Source of the DNA: Bordetella parapertussis
GTDB taxonomy: Bacteria > Pseudomonadota > Gammaproteobacteria > Burkholderiales > Burkholderiaceae_B
Assembly: GCA_945883615.1 (NCBI GenBank)
Contig: CAMCYB010000001.1
Coordinates: 38,014-102,013, forward strand
Length of the DNA stretch: 64,000 bases
Direction: 5' to 3'
A program made the translations under genes and the position numbers. The notes below the pieces were generated by a model, which worked only from the letters and a program-made list of their open reading frames with translations, was not told where the DNA came from and ran no database searches. Positions 8,586 through 18,431 of the stretch are shown here, piece by piece; positions within the stretch are counted from its first letter, which is position 1, and every line of letters begins with the position of its first letter.

Positions 8586-10505
8586 ATGTACGTGTTGTTT
8601 GAAGAAGACGGAAGTTTTAAAGCGGCCCAAATTCAAAGCGAGGCTGACACCACGCTACAAATTGAATTTGTTTCGGGTAAGCGTAGCAAAATCAAACGCA
8701 ACCAATGCATTTTTCAATTTGCTTCGCCCAAACCTGACGAGTTATTAACGCAAGCGCCAATTTTAGCCGCCGATATTGACCCCACCTTTTTGTGGGAAGT
8801 GGCACCCCAGGCCGAGTTCAACCTTGAAACGCTAGGCACCGAGTATTTTGGTCATGCACCCAATGCAGTTGAAAAGGCCAGCTTGTTATGGTGCTTGCAC
8901 CAGGCACCGATCTATTTTCATCGGCGCGGAAAAGGTTTGTATCAACCCGCTCCACCTGATATTTTAGCGGCTGCTTTAGCCAGTCAAGAAAAGAAACTTC
9001 TGCAAGCCCTCGAACAGCAAAACTGGGTGCAGTCTATTATTGACGGTGCACTACCCGAGCCCATTGCTGAGCTGGCCCTAAACCTAATTACCCGACCCGA
9101 TAAAAACACCCAAATTTTTAAAGCGCTTGATCGTGCGAGTCAACACCTGCATCAAAGCCCAGAACAAATTTTGCTTGATCGCGGTGCTTGGCCCCATGCT
9201 TTAGCATTGCACAAAGCTAAGTTTTTAACTTTAAACTTTTCCAAAGGGTTGGCTTTTACACCCGCTGAGTTTGACACTGACTTTCAACATCTACCCCTAG
9301 CCCAAGGTGTACGCCCCTACTCAGTCGATGACATCAGTACCACTGAAATTGATGACGCGATTTCAGTGCAACCGTTGCCAGACGGTTGGCTCAAAGTAGG
9401 CATTCATATTGCCGTGCCAGCGCTTGCTGTTAAACGTGACAATGCTTTAGACGAGATGGCGCGTGCCCGCATGTCAACGGTGTATATGCCCGGTGAAAAA
9501 ATTCCCATGTTGCCTGATGAAGTGATCAGTACCTTTTCACTAAACGCAGGTCGTATCGTGCCGGCATTATCAATCTATGTGGAAGCGCATCAAGAAACTG
9601 GTGAAATACGTGACTTCAGCACTGTTTTAGAACGTATTCAGGTGGCTGAAAACCTTCGCCACAATCACCTTGATGAACACATTACTGATGAGACGCTCAA
9701 TGACTGCACTCAGGTGCTGCCTCACAACGACTGGTTGCGGCCGCTTTGGCAATTGGCTTTAGCGCTCAATAAAAAACGTGAGCTTGTGCGCGGCAAACCT
9801 GAATCAAATAGCCGCATTGACTATAACTTTTCTTTAAACGGCTCTGCCGACGACCCCGACACGCCTATCAGCATCGTACCGCGCAGACGTGACGCACCCC
9901 TTGATCGTTTGGTGGCTGAATACATGATTCTCGCCAACAGCCTGTGGGGTGGCCAACTGAACACCCACAATTTGCCTGGCATTTACCGTTCACAGCAAGC
10001 AGGTCGTGTACGCATGAGCACACAAGCTTTGCCACATGAAGCCATTGGTGTCCCCCAATACACATGGTGCACCTCGCCACTTAGGCGTTACGTTGATTTA
10101 GTGAATCAACGGCAATTATTGGCTATGGCTGAACATGGCATTTCAGCTGCACTGGTGGCACCCTATAAGCCGCGTGACCCAGATTTGTTTGCATTAATTG
10201 GCGCCTTTGAATCGCAATACACCACTTGGAATGAGTTTCAAGACCAAATGGAACGCTATTGGTGCCTGCGATGGTTGCAACAAAACAGCGTGACGCAATG
10301 CACCGCTAAAGTCTTACGCGATGATCTGGTTCGGTTTGAGTCGTTACCTTTCATCGCCAACGTCGCGGGTATGCCCGCACTGATGCGTGGCACCCGCGTA
10401 CAACTTTCAATTGAACGTTTTGATGAGTTAGGGTTGCGCTTGAGTTGCCAGTATCTTGCAACACTTGATGTAGTGGAACCCGCTGAAGAGGCACCTAAAG
10501 CATGA
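8586..10505 (+). CDS. RNB-domain exoribonuclease (RNase II/R superfamily)
   Basis: The 639-residue protein has the RNB catalytic core. The metal-binding stretch SVDDISTTEIDDAI (246-259) aligns with E. coli RNase II D201/D207/D209/D210 as D248, E254, D256 and D257, so the second Asp is Glu here, as I recall for cyanobacterial/plastid-type members. The distal motif TSPLRRYVDLVNQRQL supplies the RNA-clamping arginines. No clear S1 domain follows; the C-terminus is short. The family degrades RNA 3' to 5' processively. It is spaced 5 nt from the esterase and overlaps the TonB-like gene by 4 nt (ATGA). It is not canonical rnb or rnr, so no symbol is given. Confidence 0.88.
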   Translation: MYVLFEEDGSFKAAQIQSEADTTLQIEFVSGKRSKIKRNQCIFQFASPKPDELLTQAPILAADIDPTFLWEVAPQAEFNLETLGTEYFGHAPNAVEKASLLWCLHQAPIYFHRRGKGLYQPAPPDILAAALASQEKKLLQALEQQNWVQSIIDGALPEPIAELALNLITRPDKNTQIFKALDRASQHLHQSPEQILLDRGAWPHALALHKAKFLTLNFSKGLAFTPAEFDTDFQHLPLAQGVRPYSVDDISTTEIDDAISVQPLPDGWLKVGIHIAVPALAVKRDNALDEMARARMSTVYMPGEKIPMLPDEVISTFSLNAGRIVPALSIYVEAHQETGEIRDFSTVLERIQVAENLRHNHLDEHITDETLNDCTQVLPHNDWLRPLWQLALALNKKRELVRGKPESNSRIDYNFSLNGSADDPDTPISIVPRRRDAPLDRLVAEYMILANSLWGGQLNTHNLPGIYRSQQAGRVRMSTQALPHEAIGVPQYTWCTSPLRRYVDLVNQRQLLAMAEHGISAALVAPYKPRDPDLFALIGAFESQYTTWNEFQDQMERYWCLRWLQQNSVTQCTAKVLRDDLVRFESLPFIANVAGMPALMRGTRVQLSIERFDELGLRLSCQYLATLDVVEPAEEAPKA

Positions 10506-11380
10506 CATTGTGGCAGTGGTTGAGTGCCCCTGAGCAGCATTTTTTACGCTGGGCAGTTGGCTTATCATTGCTTTTTCACATTGCTTTATTAAGCTGGGCA
10601 CCCTTCGGTGGAAATCAAACCGCTCGCAACACTGAAACGCTTGAAATGGTGATCGTGACGGCTGAAACAGACGTTACGCCAACTGACCCTAAACGCTTGG
10701 CACAAAAAAATCTTGAGGGCGGCGGTTTAGCGCAAGAAGGGGTGGCCAGCAACCCGTCTGCTCAAGTGGGGCAGTCTGAGCAAGCCATTGCGATTGAAGC
10801 CATGACGCAGCAGCGCGCTGCACTTGAATCACAGCAAAATGAATTACTTGAACAGCTGTTAAAAGAATGGGTGGTACCCGTTTTTGTACCGAAAGCCAAT
10901 CAACAAGATGAGGCGCCCACAGTTGGGGTTGACCCCTTAGATCAAGCTGCACTTGAACGAAATGCTGAAATTGCCGCGTTAGTTGACCGCATTGAGCGCT
11001 ACAACGCCATGCCCAAGCGCTATTACGACGCACCCTCAGCGCAGGCACACCCTTATGTTGAATATATTGATCAATGGCGAAAGAAAATTGAAGAAACCGG
11101 TCGTCAGTTCTATCCCGGTGAGGGAAATAATCGCCCAGCTGGTTCGTTACAAGCCACAGTTACCATTGACTCTAAGGGTCAAATTGTTGATATTTCTCTT
11201 GATCAGCCTTCACCTTTAACGATACTGAACCAATCAGTGCGGCGTATTGTGCAACTGGCAGCACCTTTCCCACCCTTTCCACCCCACATGCATCAAAAAA
11301 TTGATCAAATCGTCATCACTCGAACTTGGCAATTTAATGCCGGGCAACTGACCACCACAACTGAACCCGACAAACCATGA
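10502..11380 (+). CDS. TonB C-terminal-domain inner-membrane protein
   Basis: The 292-residue protein starts with a short cytoplasmic piece and one transmembrane helix (about 17-37, AVGLSLLFHIALLSWAPF). A periplasmic region with a predicted helical, Gln/Glu-rich stretch (about 85-125) follows, and then a TonB-like C-terminal domain (about 210-285: GSLQATVTIDSKGQIVDI, then IVITRTWQFN). It lacks the long Pro-rich spacer of classical TonB, and no exbB/exbD is near, so a role in TonB-dependent transport is uncertain. It overlaps the preceding RNB gene and the following aroE by 4 nt each, which indicates translational coupling. Confidence 0.8.
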   Translation: MTLWQWLSAPEQHFLRWAVGLSLLFHIALLSWAPFGGNQTARNTETLEMVIVTAETDVTPTDPKRLAQKNLEGGGLAQEGVASNPSAQVGQSEQAIAIEAMTQQRAALESQQNELLEQLLKEWVVPVFVPKANQQDEAPTVGVDPLDQAALERNAEIAALVDRIERYNAMPKRYYDAPSAQAHPYVEYIDQWRKKIEETGRQFYPGEGNNRPAGSLQATVTIDSKGQIVDISLDQPSPLTILNQSVRRIVQLAAPFPPFPPHMHQKIDQIVITRTWQFNAGQLTTTTEPDKP

Positions 11381-12309
11381 CCGCCGCTATGAATCGCTTC
11401 GCCGTGATAGGCCATCCCGTTCAACACAGTCGCTCGCCGATCGTTCACCGTGCCTTTGCACAGCAATTTAGTATTGAGTTGTCATATGAAAAAATCGAAG
11501 CGCCCGTTAACCATTTTGACGCCGCAGTTGAGCAGTTTTTTAAAACCGGTGGCCGTGGCTTAAATGTCACCGTACCTTTTAAAGAAAACGCTTGGCGCAT
11601 GGCGCAAAACCATCTCAGTGAGCGTGCAGCGCTCGCCGGTGCGGTCAACACGCTGTGGCAAGTTAAGGAACACCTTCACGGCTGCAACACCGATGGGGTG
11701 GGGCTGGTTAATGACCTTGAACGTCTGGGGGTCAAGTTAAACGGCGCACGCATCCTGATGGTGGGCGCCGGCGGCGCAGCGCGTGGCGTGATGCAACCCT
11801 TACTTGATGCCGGCTGTGCCCATTTACACATCGTTAACCGCACCGAAACCCGAGCGCACGAGTTAGCTGCACGGTGCTTAAGGCATCTGGCAAGCCATTT
11901 TGTTCAAAGCACCCCTCTGAGTCGCTCAAATTACCCATTAAAGCCCACCCTTCAAGGCGCTCTTGAACACCCCGATCATCCTCGCATCACGGCAGGTTCT
12001 CTAGCAGACGCCAAACTTGGCGCACCCTGGTCGTTAGTCATCAATGCGTCGTCAAGCGGTTTATCAAATCAGGCCCCCGACTTACCCGCTGACCTTTATG
12101 CGCCAGGTGCGTGGGCTTACGACATGATGTACGGCGCACACCCCACCGCCTTCATGATGCAAGCAAAACAGACGGGTGCGTCTAACCAAGCTGATGGCTT
12201 GGGCATGCTGGTCGGACAAGCAGCTGAAAGTTTTTATATTTGGCACGGCGTCAAACCAGATCCATTACCGGTTATTGAGTTGTTACGAAACACATTTAAA
12301 GCGACTTAA
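11377..12309 (+). CDS. aroE: Shikimate dehydrogenase AroE (with an insertion)
   Basis: The protein reduces 3-dehydroshikimate to shikimate with NADPH. Motifs: HSRSPIVH at the substrate site, NVTVPFK with catalytic Lys69, CNTDGVGL with Asp106, the nucleotide loop VGAGGAARGV (129-138) and the C-terminal DGLGMLVGQAAESF. At 310 residues it is longer than the usual about 272. The extra residues lie around 165-205 (RCLRHLASHFVQ to DHPRITAGSLAD), in the NADP-domain. ATG at 11377 overlaps the TonB-like stop by 4 nt; the ATG at 11389 is an alternative. In Bordetella mtgA usually follows; here lptG does. Confidence 0.94.
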   Translation: MTAAMNRFAVIGHPVQHSRSPIVHRAFAQQFSIELSYEKIEAPVNHFDAAVEQFFKTGGRGLNVTVPFKENAWRMAQNHLSERAALAGAVNTLWQVKEHLHGCNTDGVGLVNDLERLGVKLNGARILMVGAGGAARGVMQPLLDAGCAHLHIVNRTETRAHELAARCLRHLASHFVQSTPLSRSNYPLKPTLQGALEHPDHPRITAGSLADAKLGAPWSLVINASSSGLSNQAPDLPADLYAPGAWAYDMMYGAHPTAFMMQAKQTGASNQADGLGMLVGQAAESFYIWHGVKPDPLPVIELLRNTFKAT

Positions 12310-12352
12310 AACCAAATGACGCATCGACAGGTTTAGCCACTCTTTCTATATC

Positions 12353-12382
12353 TTGACTACCGACTCTTAAAGACTCTATTAC
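12353..12382 (+). promoter_or_regulatory. Possible sigma-70 promoter before lptG
   Basis: TTGACT at 12353-12358 and TATTAC at 12377-12382 are 18 nt apart in the 82-bp gap between aroE and lptG. A transcript from here would begin only a few bases before the lptG ATG at 12392, so the leader would be almost absent. This makes the call weak. Confidence 0.25.
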
Positions 12383-12391
12383 ACTTAGGTT

Positions 12392-13564
12392 ATGCGTACC
12401 GCACGAAACTACCTTGCCAAAGAAATATACCGCTCTTCAGCGGTGGTTTTGGTCGCGCTTCTGGGGTTGTTTTCCTTTTTTACCTTAGTAGACGAACTCG
12501 ATTCGGTGAGTGATCGCTTTCCGATTAGCGCGTTATTGTTGCTTGAGCTTCTGGCGATGCCCACACGGCTTTACGACCTGCTGCCCATTGGTCTACTGAT
12601 TGGGTCTATTTTGGCGCTCGCTGGTTTAGCGCAACGCAATGAACTGGTGATTTTGCGTGTTTCAGGCATGAGTGGCATGCGTATTTTGCGTATGTTATGG
12701 GTTATTTCAATACCTGTTGTGGTTCTAGCCATACTGCTTTCAGAAGTCATTGCACCGGCTGCCGAAATTCGGTACAGCGAAGCAAACTTACTGATGCGCG
12801 GCCGCGTTGAGGGTGGCCGTATGGTCAGCGGTTACTGGTTTAAAGAATCAACCCCTAGCGGTGGCACACGTATTATTAATGTGGGCAAGCTGTTGTATTC
12901 GGGTGAAGTGGCCGATTTAAAAGTATATGAATTTCCTGACAACACACATATGTCGAGCATGTGGTCTGCACCGTCAGCCACTTTTAGCGACAACAAGTTG
13001 CTTTTAAAAGATGTGACTGAAAATCGTTTTGCGGTTGACGCCCAAAAAGGCTTAATAGATGGCAAACCGACTCAAGAACCATTAATCGTTGTGTCGCGTT
13101 CACCCGAAGTTGAAATCAGCTCCACCTTAACGCCTAGCCGTCTCGTTTCTCGTATTTTGACGCCTGAACGTATGACGTGGCTCATGCTAAATGATTACAT
13201 CGATTACCTAGAACGCAATAAACTAGATGCTGACCGTCAAATTGTGGCCATTTGGCGAAAAGCGGCCTACCCTTTCACATTAATTGTCATGTTGACCATT
13301 GCTGCGCCTATTAGTTATATGCAAACACGCCGCGGTGGCGTGGGTGCCAAAATTTTTATTGGTATTTTGATGGGCACTGGGTTTTTTATGCTCAATCAAT
13401 TAGCGCTCAATGTCGGGTTGCTCTATGGGTGGCCACCAATGGTGACCGCACTTTTACCCAATACGCTCGCGATGGCCGTTGCACTGGGTACGATATATAC
13501 AATGGAAAACCGACTCAAATGGTCGGGTCGTAAATTTCAATCATCTCTTAAGGCAAGTACATAA
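12392..13564 (+). CDS. lptG: LPS export ABC transporter permease LptG
   Basis: The 390-residue protein has the YjgP/YjgQ fold: three N-terminal helices (from about 12, 57 and 101), a periplasmic beta-jellyroll region (about 130-270) and three C-terminal helices (from about 290). The start [33 protein letters not shown] and GYWFKE are LptG rather than LptF features. LptG pairs with LptF and the LptB ATPase to lift LPS out of the inner membrane. lptF, normally next door, is not in this window. apaH follows after 2 nt. Confidence 0.92.
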   Translation: MRTARNYLAKEIYRSSAVVLVALLGLFSFFTLVDELDSVSDRFPISALLLLELLAMPTRLYDLLPIGLLIGSILALAGLAQRNELVILRVSGMSGMRILRMLWVISIPVVVLAILLSEVIAPAAEIRYSEANLLMRGRVEGGRMVSGYWFKESTPSGGTRIINVGKLLYSGEVADLKVYEFPDNTHMSSMWSAPSATFSDNKLLLKDVTENRFAVDAQKGLIDGKPTQEPLIVVSRSPEVEISSTLTPSRLVSRILTPERMTWLMLNDYIDYLERNKLDADRQIVAIWRKAAYPFTLIVMLTIAAPISYMQTRRGGVGAKIFIGILMGTGFFMLNQLALNVGLLYGWPPMVTALLPNTLAMAVALGTIYTMENRLKWSGRKFQSSLKAST

Positions 13565-13566
13565 AC

Positions 13567-14409
13567 ATGGCTACACCCAGTATCTGGATAATCGGTGACG
13601 TACAAGGGTGTTGTGGTTCGCTCGACACATTGCTAGCCCACCCCAGTATTGCGCAAGAACCTGATGCACAGTTTTGGTTTGCCGGCGACTTGGTCAATCG
13701 CGGGCCTGAGTCTTTACAAACCTTGCGACGCATTATGGCGCTTGACGATCGCAGTACGTCAATATTGGGCAACCACGACATGCATTTGTTGGCCTTGGCA
13801 GCTGGCCTTAAAAAGCCTAATAAAAACGATACTTTGCTTGATGTACTCACAGCACCCGACGCAGGTGACCTCATTGATTGGCTTCGCCACCGACCATTAG
13901 CGCATTTTGAGCATGACCATCTCATGGTGCATGCAGGTGTACTGCCTAAATGGGATGTTAAAAAAACATTAAGCTTAGCCCATGAGGTCGAACAGGGCTT
14001 GCGTAGCAAAAATTGGCAAAAGATTTTTCTAAAAATGTATGGCGACGAGCCCACCTTTTGGAAAGAGGGCCATGGCGGTAGCAAACGTTTGCGGATCATC
14101 ATCAACACCCTGACACGTCTGCGCATGTGCAACGCCAAAGGTCACATGGTGCTCAACATTAAAGCATCGCCTGAAAACCGAAATGATGGGTTAATACCTT
14201 GGTTTGAATTGCCCAACCGTGCCACTGAAAACGTAACGATCGTGTTTGGTCATTGGTCAACACTCGGGCTTAAAATTGAACCGCACATCGTTTGTCTTGA
14301 TACAGGCTGCGTCTGGGGCGGCCATTTAACGGCTATGCGACTTCAAGACCGAGCACTGATTCAAATACCGTGTCATTCATCTTTAAGCCCCTTAAAACAG
14401 CCTGACTGA
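13567..14409 (+). CDS. apaH: Symmetrical bis(5'-nucleosyl)-tetraphosphatase ApaH
   Basis: The 280-residue protein carries the metallophosphatase motifs GDVQG (10-14), [26 protein letters not shown] and the late GHWSTLG, all matching ApaH in order. The enzyme splits diadenosine tetraphosphate to two ADP and can remove Np4 caps from RNA. It starts 2 nt after lptG and ends the plus-strand run that began at mpl. A 32-bp AT-rich gap separates it from the convergent plsC, and no terminator hairpin is obvious there. Confidence 0.94.
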   Translation: MATPSIWIIGDVQGCCGSLDTLLAHPSIAQEPDAQFWFAGDLVNRGPESLQTLRRIMALDDRSTSILGNHDMHLLALAAGLKKPNKNDTLLDVLTAPDAGDLIDWLRHRPLAHFEHDHLMVHAGVLPKWDVKKTLSLAHEVEQGLRSKNWQKIFLKMYGDEPTFWKEGHGGSKRLRIIINTLTRLRMCNAKGHMVLNIKASPENRNDGLIPWFELPNRATENVTIVFGHWSTLGLKIEPHIVCLDTGCVWGGHLTAMRLQDRALIQIPCHSSLSPLKQPD

Positions 14410-14441
14410 GCAATAAAGGTGTTTTATCTAAACTATAAAAA

Positions 14442-15227
14442 TTAAAATTTACGTACAACATTTTGAATACTGGTTCGCGCAAGTTGCGCCAAAACATTAC
14501 GCGATGGGCCGTCATAAACGGCTTCTGCTGGCGTCAAAGGTGCATTGATCGGTACAACCCCAGGCTCAATGATGGGGGGTAAAAAAACGGTTTCTATTTC
14601 AACCCCAGTAGCCCCTAAAACGCGCCACAAATTTGCCATTAACGTTTCTTCACCCACGAATGCAGCAAACTGACTGCGTTGTCCGTGATGAAAATATGTC
14701 AGCGCAATCGGTTGAATAGCAACCCCGGGCAGTCGAGCCGGCTCAAACAGATTGGCATGAAAATTTAAGACATCAAAGCCTTCAGAAGTTGTGCCTTCGG
14801 GGAATAAACCCACAGCCTGACCTCTCGCAAAACGCTTTTGCATGGCTTGCCCAACTGCTTTTACGGTATGACGTGAACCCCGTTCAATAAAGATCGTGTC
14901 AGCACCGGCGGCTAACCAACCAATTAAAGGCCAATGTCGAATTTCACTTTTAGCTACAAAAGCAGTTGATCGAGTCAGGTTTAATACAAAAACATCAAGC
15001 CAAGAAATGTGATTCACCACCCACAAAACAGGGCCTTTTAAATAAGGTATACCAGACGATCTGATACGCACACCACAAAGACGCACCAAAACCGCAGACC
15101 AATACTTTTTAATACTCAGACGACTGGCTAAACCGACCCACCAAAACAAACTGGCAATAATGAGCAGACCCAATATGACCCAGAGAGCGACCAAACTTGC
15201 GCGAAAGGTAAATCGCAATACTGACAC
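14442..15227 (-). CDS. plsC: 1-acyl-sn-glycerol-3-phosphate acyltransferase (PlsC family)
   Basis: One or two N-terminal membrane helices (about 8-35) precede the acyltransferase domain with its catalytic NHISWLD (His73, Asp78) and the substrate-binding FPEGTTSEG (142-150). The enzyme acylates lysophosphatidic acid, or a related lyso-lipid, at the membrane. Genomes can hold several PlsC paralogues, so this may act on another lysophospholipid. The start is GTG at 15227, 3 nt after the pyrC' stop, making it the last gene of the rubredoxin-to-plsC operon. Confidence 0.88.
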   Translation of the reverse strand: MSVLRFTFRASLVALWVILGLLIIASLFWWVGLASRLSIKKYWSAVLVRLCGVRIRSSGIPYLKGPVLWVVNHISWLDVFVLNLTRSTAFVAKSEIRHWPLIGWLAAGADTIFIERGSRHTVKAVGQAMQKRFARGQAVGLFPEGTTSEGFDVLNFHANLFEPARLPGVAIQPIALTYFHHGQRSQFAAFVGEETLMANLWRVLGATGVEIETVFLPPIIEPGVVPINAPLTPAEAVYDGPSRNVLAQLARTSIQNVVRKF

Positions 15228-15230
15228 CCG

Positions 15231-16529
15231 TTAGACGCCTTGTTCCCAAGCAATACGGCCCCGTACAACCGTCATGCAAACGCGCCCAGGTAACTCAGTA
15301 CCAATAAACGGGGTGTGCTGACTTTGACTAAGCAGTGTTTTTCGATCAACCAACCAGTCATAACCAACATTGACCAAACATAAGTCGGCTGGTGCACCCA
15401 CAACCAATCGACCGCAAGGGGGTATGGCTGGCATTGAATGGGTGAGAACGGTGGCTGGGCCGCATGTGACCCGTGCCAGGGCGTCAACTAACGGAACACG
15501 ATCTTGTTCGGCCCATTTCAACGTCAATGACAATAACAATTCAAGCCCTGTTGCCCCGACTTCGGCTTCTGCAAAAGGAACTTGTTTACCATCATCGTCA
15601 ACGGGTGAGTGGTCTGAACAAATCGCATCAATCGTGCCATCAAGTAAACCCGCACGAATCGCATCACGGTCGCGTTGCCCACGCAAGGGTGGGTCAAGTC
15701 GGTAATTGCTGTCATAAAACCCGATGTCAATATCGGTTAAATGTACGTTGTTCATTGAAACATCGCATGTCGCAGGCAAGCCCTCAAGCTTCGCTTGTCT
15801 AACCAAATTGACACCTGCTGCAGACGAGATGCGACAAATATGTAGCGAAACGCCAACACTACGTTGCAATTCAAACAAGGTTTGCAAGGCAATCGTTTCA
15901 GCTTGAACCGGCACACCCGACAACCCTAAACGTGACGCGTATGCACCGCTTGCCGCGACGCCATTTCTAGCCAGCCACGAATCTTGTGCACGAAGCCACA
16001 AGGTGTAGCCAAACGAGCGCGCATATTGCATGGCTCGCAACAATACGTTGGTATCGGTTACCGGATGGTCAGCTTGCGCAAAACCCACACAACCTGCCTC
16101 GGTCAATTCAGCCATTTCAGTGAGCGTTTCACCCTTGAGGCCAACCGTCATCGCCCCCAAAGGGTACAAATTAACCTGATTAAGTTGACGCGCACGATGC
16201 TTGAGCATTTCAACCAAACCCGGCTCATCTAAAACGGGGTCTGTGTCAGGCGGCAACACCAAACTGGTCACGCCACCCGCCAAAGCGGCACGCATTTCAG
16301 ACTCGAGTGTGGCGCGGTGCTCGAACCCCGGCTCGCGCAAGCGTGCAGCCAAGTCAACTAAACCCGGCATCACCACTAAACCCTTGGCATCAACAACACG
16401 TTCTACCTCAAAAGGCTTGTCAGGTTGCCCAATGGCGGCAATACGACCGCCAACAACCCACACATCAGTGATCAAATCTAAGCCTTGCGACGGGTCAATT
16501 AAGCGCGCGCCTTTAATGTGAAGTTTCAT
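15231..16529 (-). CDS. pyrX: Dihydroorotase-like protein PyrC' (inactive PyrX type)
   Basis: The 432-residue protein has the cyclic amidohydrolase fold of class I dihydroorotase, but the metal-binding DxHxH is replaced: the motif reads [10 protein letters not shown], with Ala61 and Arg63 where the two histidines should be. The later [12 protein letters not shown] is kept. In Pseudomonas such inactive homologues (PyrC'/PyrX) do not hydrolyse dihydroorotate and act as a structural partner of aspartate transcarbamoylase; the 4-nt overlap with pyrB supports this here. An active dihydroorotase must be encoded elsewhere. The inference of inactivity rests on the lost histidines. Confidence 0.88.
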   Translation of the reverse strand: MKLHIKGARLIDPSQGLDLITDVWVVGGRIAAIGQPDKPFEVERVVDAKGLVVMPGLVDLAARLREPGFEHRATLESEMRAALAGGVTSLVLPPDTDPVLDEPGLVEMLKHRARQLNQVNLYPLGAMTVGLKGETLTEMAELTEAGCVGFAQADHPVTDTNVLLRAMQYARSFGYTLWLRAQDSWLARNGVAASGAYASRLGLSGVPVQAETIALQTLFELQRSVGVSLHICRISSAAGVNLVRQAKLEGLPATCDVSMNNVHLTDIDIGFYDSNYRLDPPLRGQRDRDAIRAGLLDGTIDAICSDHSPVDDDGKQVPFAEAEVGATGLELLLSLTLKWAEQDRVPLVDALARVTCGPATVLTHSMPAIPPCGRLVVGAPADLCLVNVGYDWLVDRKTLLSQSQHTPFIGTELPGRVCMTVVRGRIAWEQGV

Positions 16530-17482
16530 GCTGAAGCCCCTGCCACAATACTCATCACGGCCATGCGAACGGCAATACCAAAGTTAACCTGATCAAGAAT
16601 GACCGCATGAGGCCCATCGGCCACAGCAGAATCAATTTCGACACCTCGGTTCATTGGGCCCGGATGCATAACAATCGCATCAGCTTTTGCCATCGCAAGC
16701 TTCTCTTGCGTGAGACCATAATGCTTAAAATATTCATGCGCCGACGGCAATAAAGCGCCACGCATACGTTCGTTTTGTAAGCGCAACATGATGATCACAT
16801 CAACATCTTTCAAACCTTCGCGCATGTCAGTAAACACTCGAACACCCATTTGCTCAAGGCCACTGGGTAATAATGTTAGAGGCCCAATCGCTCGCACTTC
16901 CGGTACGCCTAAGGTCGTCAAAGCATGAATATTTGAGCGGGCAACCCTTGAGTGCAAGATATCACCCACCACCGCGACGCGCAAATTCGTAAAATCTTTT
17001 TTGAAATGGCGAATGGTGTACATATCAAGCAAAGCTTGGGTGGGGTGGGCATGGCGACCATCACCCGCGTTAATGACATGTATGTGCGGCGCAACGTGAC
17101 GGGCAATCAAATAAGGCGCACCACTGGCTTCATGTCGTACGACAAAAATATCAGCCTGCATGGCCGCCAAATTTGCAATGGTGTCAAGCAAAGTTTCGCC
17201 CTTAGAAGCAGACGAGGCATTAATGTTTAAGTTAAAGACATCAGCTGATAGGCGTGTTGCTGCAATTTCAAATGTCGTTCGGGTACGCGTTGAATTTTCA
17301 AAAAAGAGGTTGAAAACACTTTTACCCCTTAACAGGGGTACCTTTTTGACGTCACGTTGGGCTAAGGGCACAAAGGTATTGGCCGTATCAAGAATGTGCG
17401 TCAGAATTTTGCGCGATAGCCCCTCAGTCGTGATCAGGTGTGTCAGCTCGCCGTGGCGGTTTAATTGTGGGTTGAGCATCAC
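16526..17482 (-). CDS. pyrB: Aspartate carbamoyltransferase catalytic subunit PyrB
   Basis: The 318-residue protein makes carbamoyl-aspartate from carbamoyl phosphate and aspartate, the committed step of pyrimidine synthesis. Carbamoyl-phosphate residues are clear: [13 protein letters not shown] (Ser64-Thr-Arg-Thr67), SSASKGE with Lys94 and [12 protein letters not shown]. No pyrI-type regulatory subunit is adjacent; pyrC' is fused by a 4-nt overlap instead, as expected of the class A transcarbamoylase complex. It also overlaps the pyrR stop by 4 nt, so pyrR-pyrB-pyrC' is translationally coupled. Confidence 0.96.
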   Translation of the reverse strand: MMLNPQLNRHGELTHLITTEGLSRKILTHILDTANTFVPLAQRDVKKVPLLRGKSVFNLFFENSTRTRTTFEIAATRLSADVFNLNINASSASKGETLLDTIANLAAMQADIFVVRHEASGAPYLIARHVAPHIHVINAGDGRHAHPTQALLDMYTIRHFKKDFTNLRVAVVGDILHSRVARSNIHALTTLGVPEVRAIGPLTLLPSGLEQMGVRVFTDMREGLKDVDVIIMLRLQNERMRGALLPSAHEYFKHYGLTQEKLAMAKADAIVMHPGPMNRGVEIDSAVADGPHAVILDQVNFGIAVRMAVMSIVAGASA

Positions 17483-18018
17483 CCATCACCCTTTTCTAGA
17501 TGAAGGGTCAAAGCCCCTGCTTCGGTTTTTTGTAATACAAAGTTATCTGTTTTGGGTAAATCTATTGATAACGCGGCAAAGTCAGCATCAATCGGTAACT
17601 GTCGACCACCCCGATCAATTAAAACCACCAGTTTGATTGAGGCGGGGCGCCCATGATCAAACAACTCGTTCATGGCAGCTCGTATGGTGCGCCCGGTGAA
17701 CAGCACATCATCGACCAAAATTAAATGTTGGCCTTCGACCTGAAAGTCAATTTGGGTTGGCATGACTTGTGTATGAAGACCAATACGGTCAAAATCATCT
17801 CGATAAAAACTAATATCAAGCAAGCCGCAGGTACCCAACAAACCCAAGTCTTGATGCAGTCTTTGCGCTAACCAAGCCCCGCCAGAATGAATGCCGACCA
17901 AATGCACCGCTTGATGATCAAGTGGCGCGATTAAAGCCTGTACACCCGCACGCAAGGTTTCATACAAATGCTCACCGGTCGGTAAGTCAGCATGCTCTGA
18001 AAGTTGTTTTGATGTCAT
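17479..18018 (-). CDS. pyrR: Pyrimidine operon regulator / uracil phosphoribosyltransferase PyrR
   Basis: The 179-residue protein has the phosphoribosyltransferase fold with the PRPP loop [21 protein letters not shown] and downstream [13 protein letters not shown], both characteristic of PyrR. In Gram-positives PyrR binds pyr mRNA to cause attenuation; in proteobacteria the regulatory role is less clear, and I see no anti-terminator upstream because the gene lies inside a longer operon. The ORF extends back to a TTG at 18048, but the ATG at 18018 overlaps the ruvX stop as ATGA and is the likelier start. Confidence 0.93.
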   Translation of the reverse strand: MTSKQLSEHADLPTGEHLYETLRAGVQALIAPLDHQAVHLVGIHSGGAWLAQRLHQDLGLLGTCGLLDISFYRDDFDRIGLHTQVMPTQIDFQVEGQHLILVDDVLFTGRTIRAAMNELFDHGRPASIKLVVLIDRGGRQLPIDADFAALSIDLPKTDNFVLQKTEAGALTLHLEKGDG

Positions 18019-18431
18019 ATTGAACTCTGTTGTTGTGGTGTCAACCAAGCATCGAGATATCTTTGCAAAATCACTGCGGCTGCAAAGGCGTCGTCGGGTC
18101 GGTTGCCAACTGATAATTGCGCCTCAAGACTTGACTCTCTTTCATCGACTAAATGTACGGGCAAATTAAAACGCCCCTGCAGTTGCTGGGCGAAACGCCG
18201 ACTTTGCATACTGGCTAATTGTTCTTGGTTGTCTTGGGTCAGGGGCAAACCCACCACCAGTTCGTTGGGTTGCCACATTTTAATCAACGCTTCAATACGC
18301 GCAAATCGCACTTTGCGCACTTCAGACTGAATAATTTCTAGCGCTCGTGCTTGCAACAAAATCGTGTTACCCAGTGCCACACCGATACGCTTGGTGCCAA
18401 AATCAAACCCCATCAGGGTTTGCTCACGCAT
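18015..18431 (-). CDS. ruvX: Putative Holliday junction resolvase / pre-16S rRNA nuclease RuvX (YqgF)
   Basis: The 138-residue protein has the RNase H-like YqgF fold: LMGFDFGTKRIGVALG near the N-terminus supplies the first catalytic Asp, VVGLPLTQDN is the central motif and LVDERESSLEAQ and RPDDAFAAAVILQRYL carry the remaining acidic residues. In E. coli YqgF is required for 16S rRNA 5'-end processing. The ATG at 18431 is preferred to the GTG at 18443. It overlaps the yqgE end by 8 nt and pyrR by 4 nt; yqgE-ruvX is a conserved proteobacterial pair. Confidence 0.92.
   Translation of the reverse strand: MREQTLMGFDFGTKRIGVALGNTILLQARALEIIQSEVRKVRFARIEALIKMWQPNELVVGLPLTQDNQEQLASMQSRRFAQQLQGRFNLPVHLVDERESSLEAQLSVGNRPDDAFAAAVILQRYLDAWLTPQQQSSI

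Noticed and set aside
13548-14138. 196-residue antisense ORF over apaH
   Set aside because: apaH has clear catalytic motifs in the other frame; the antisense product resembles nothing.
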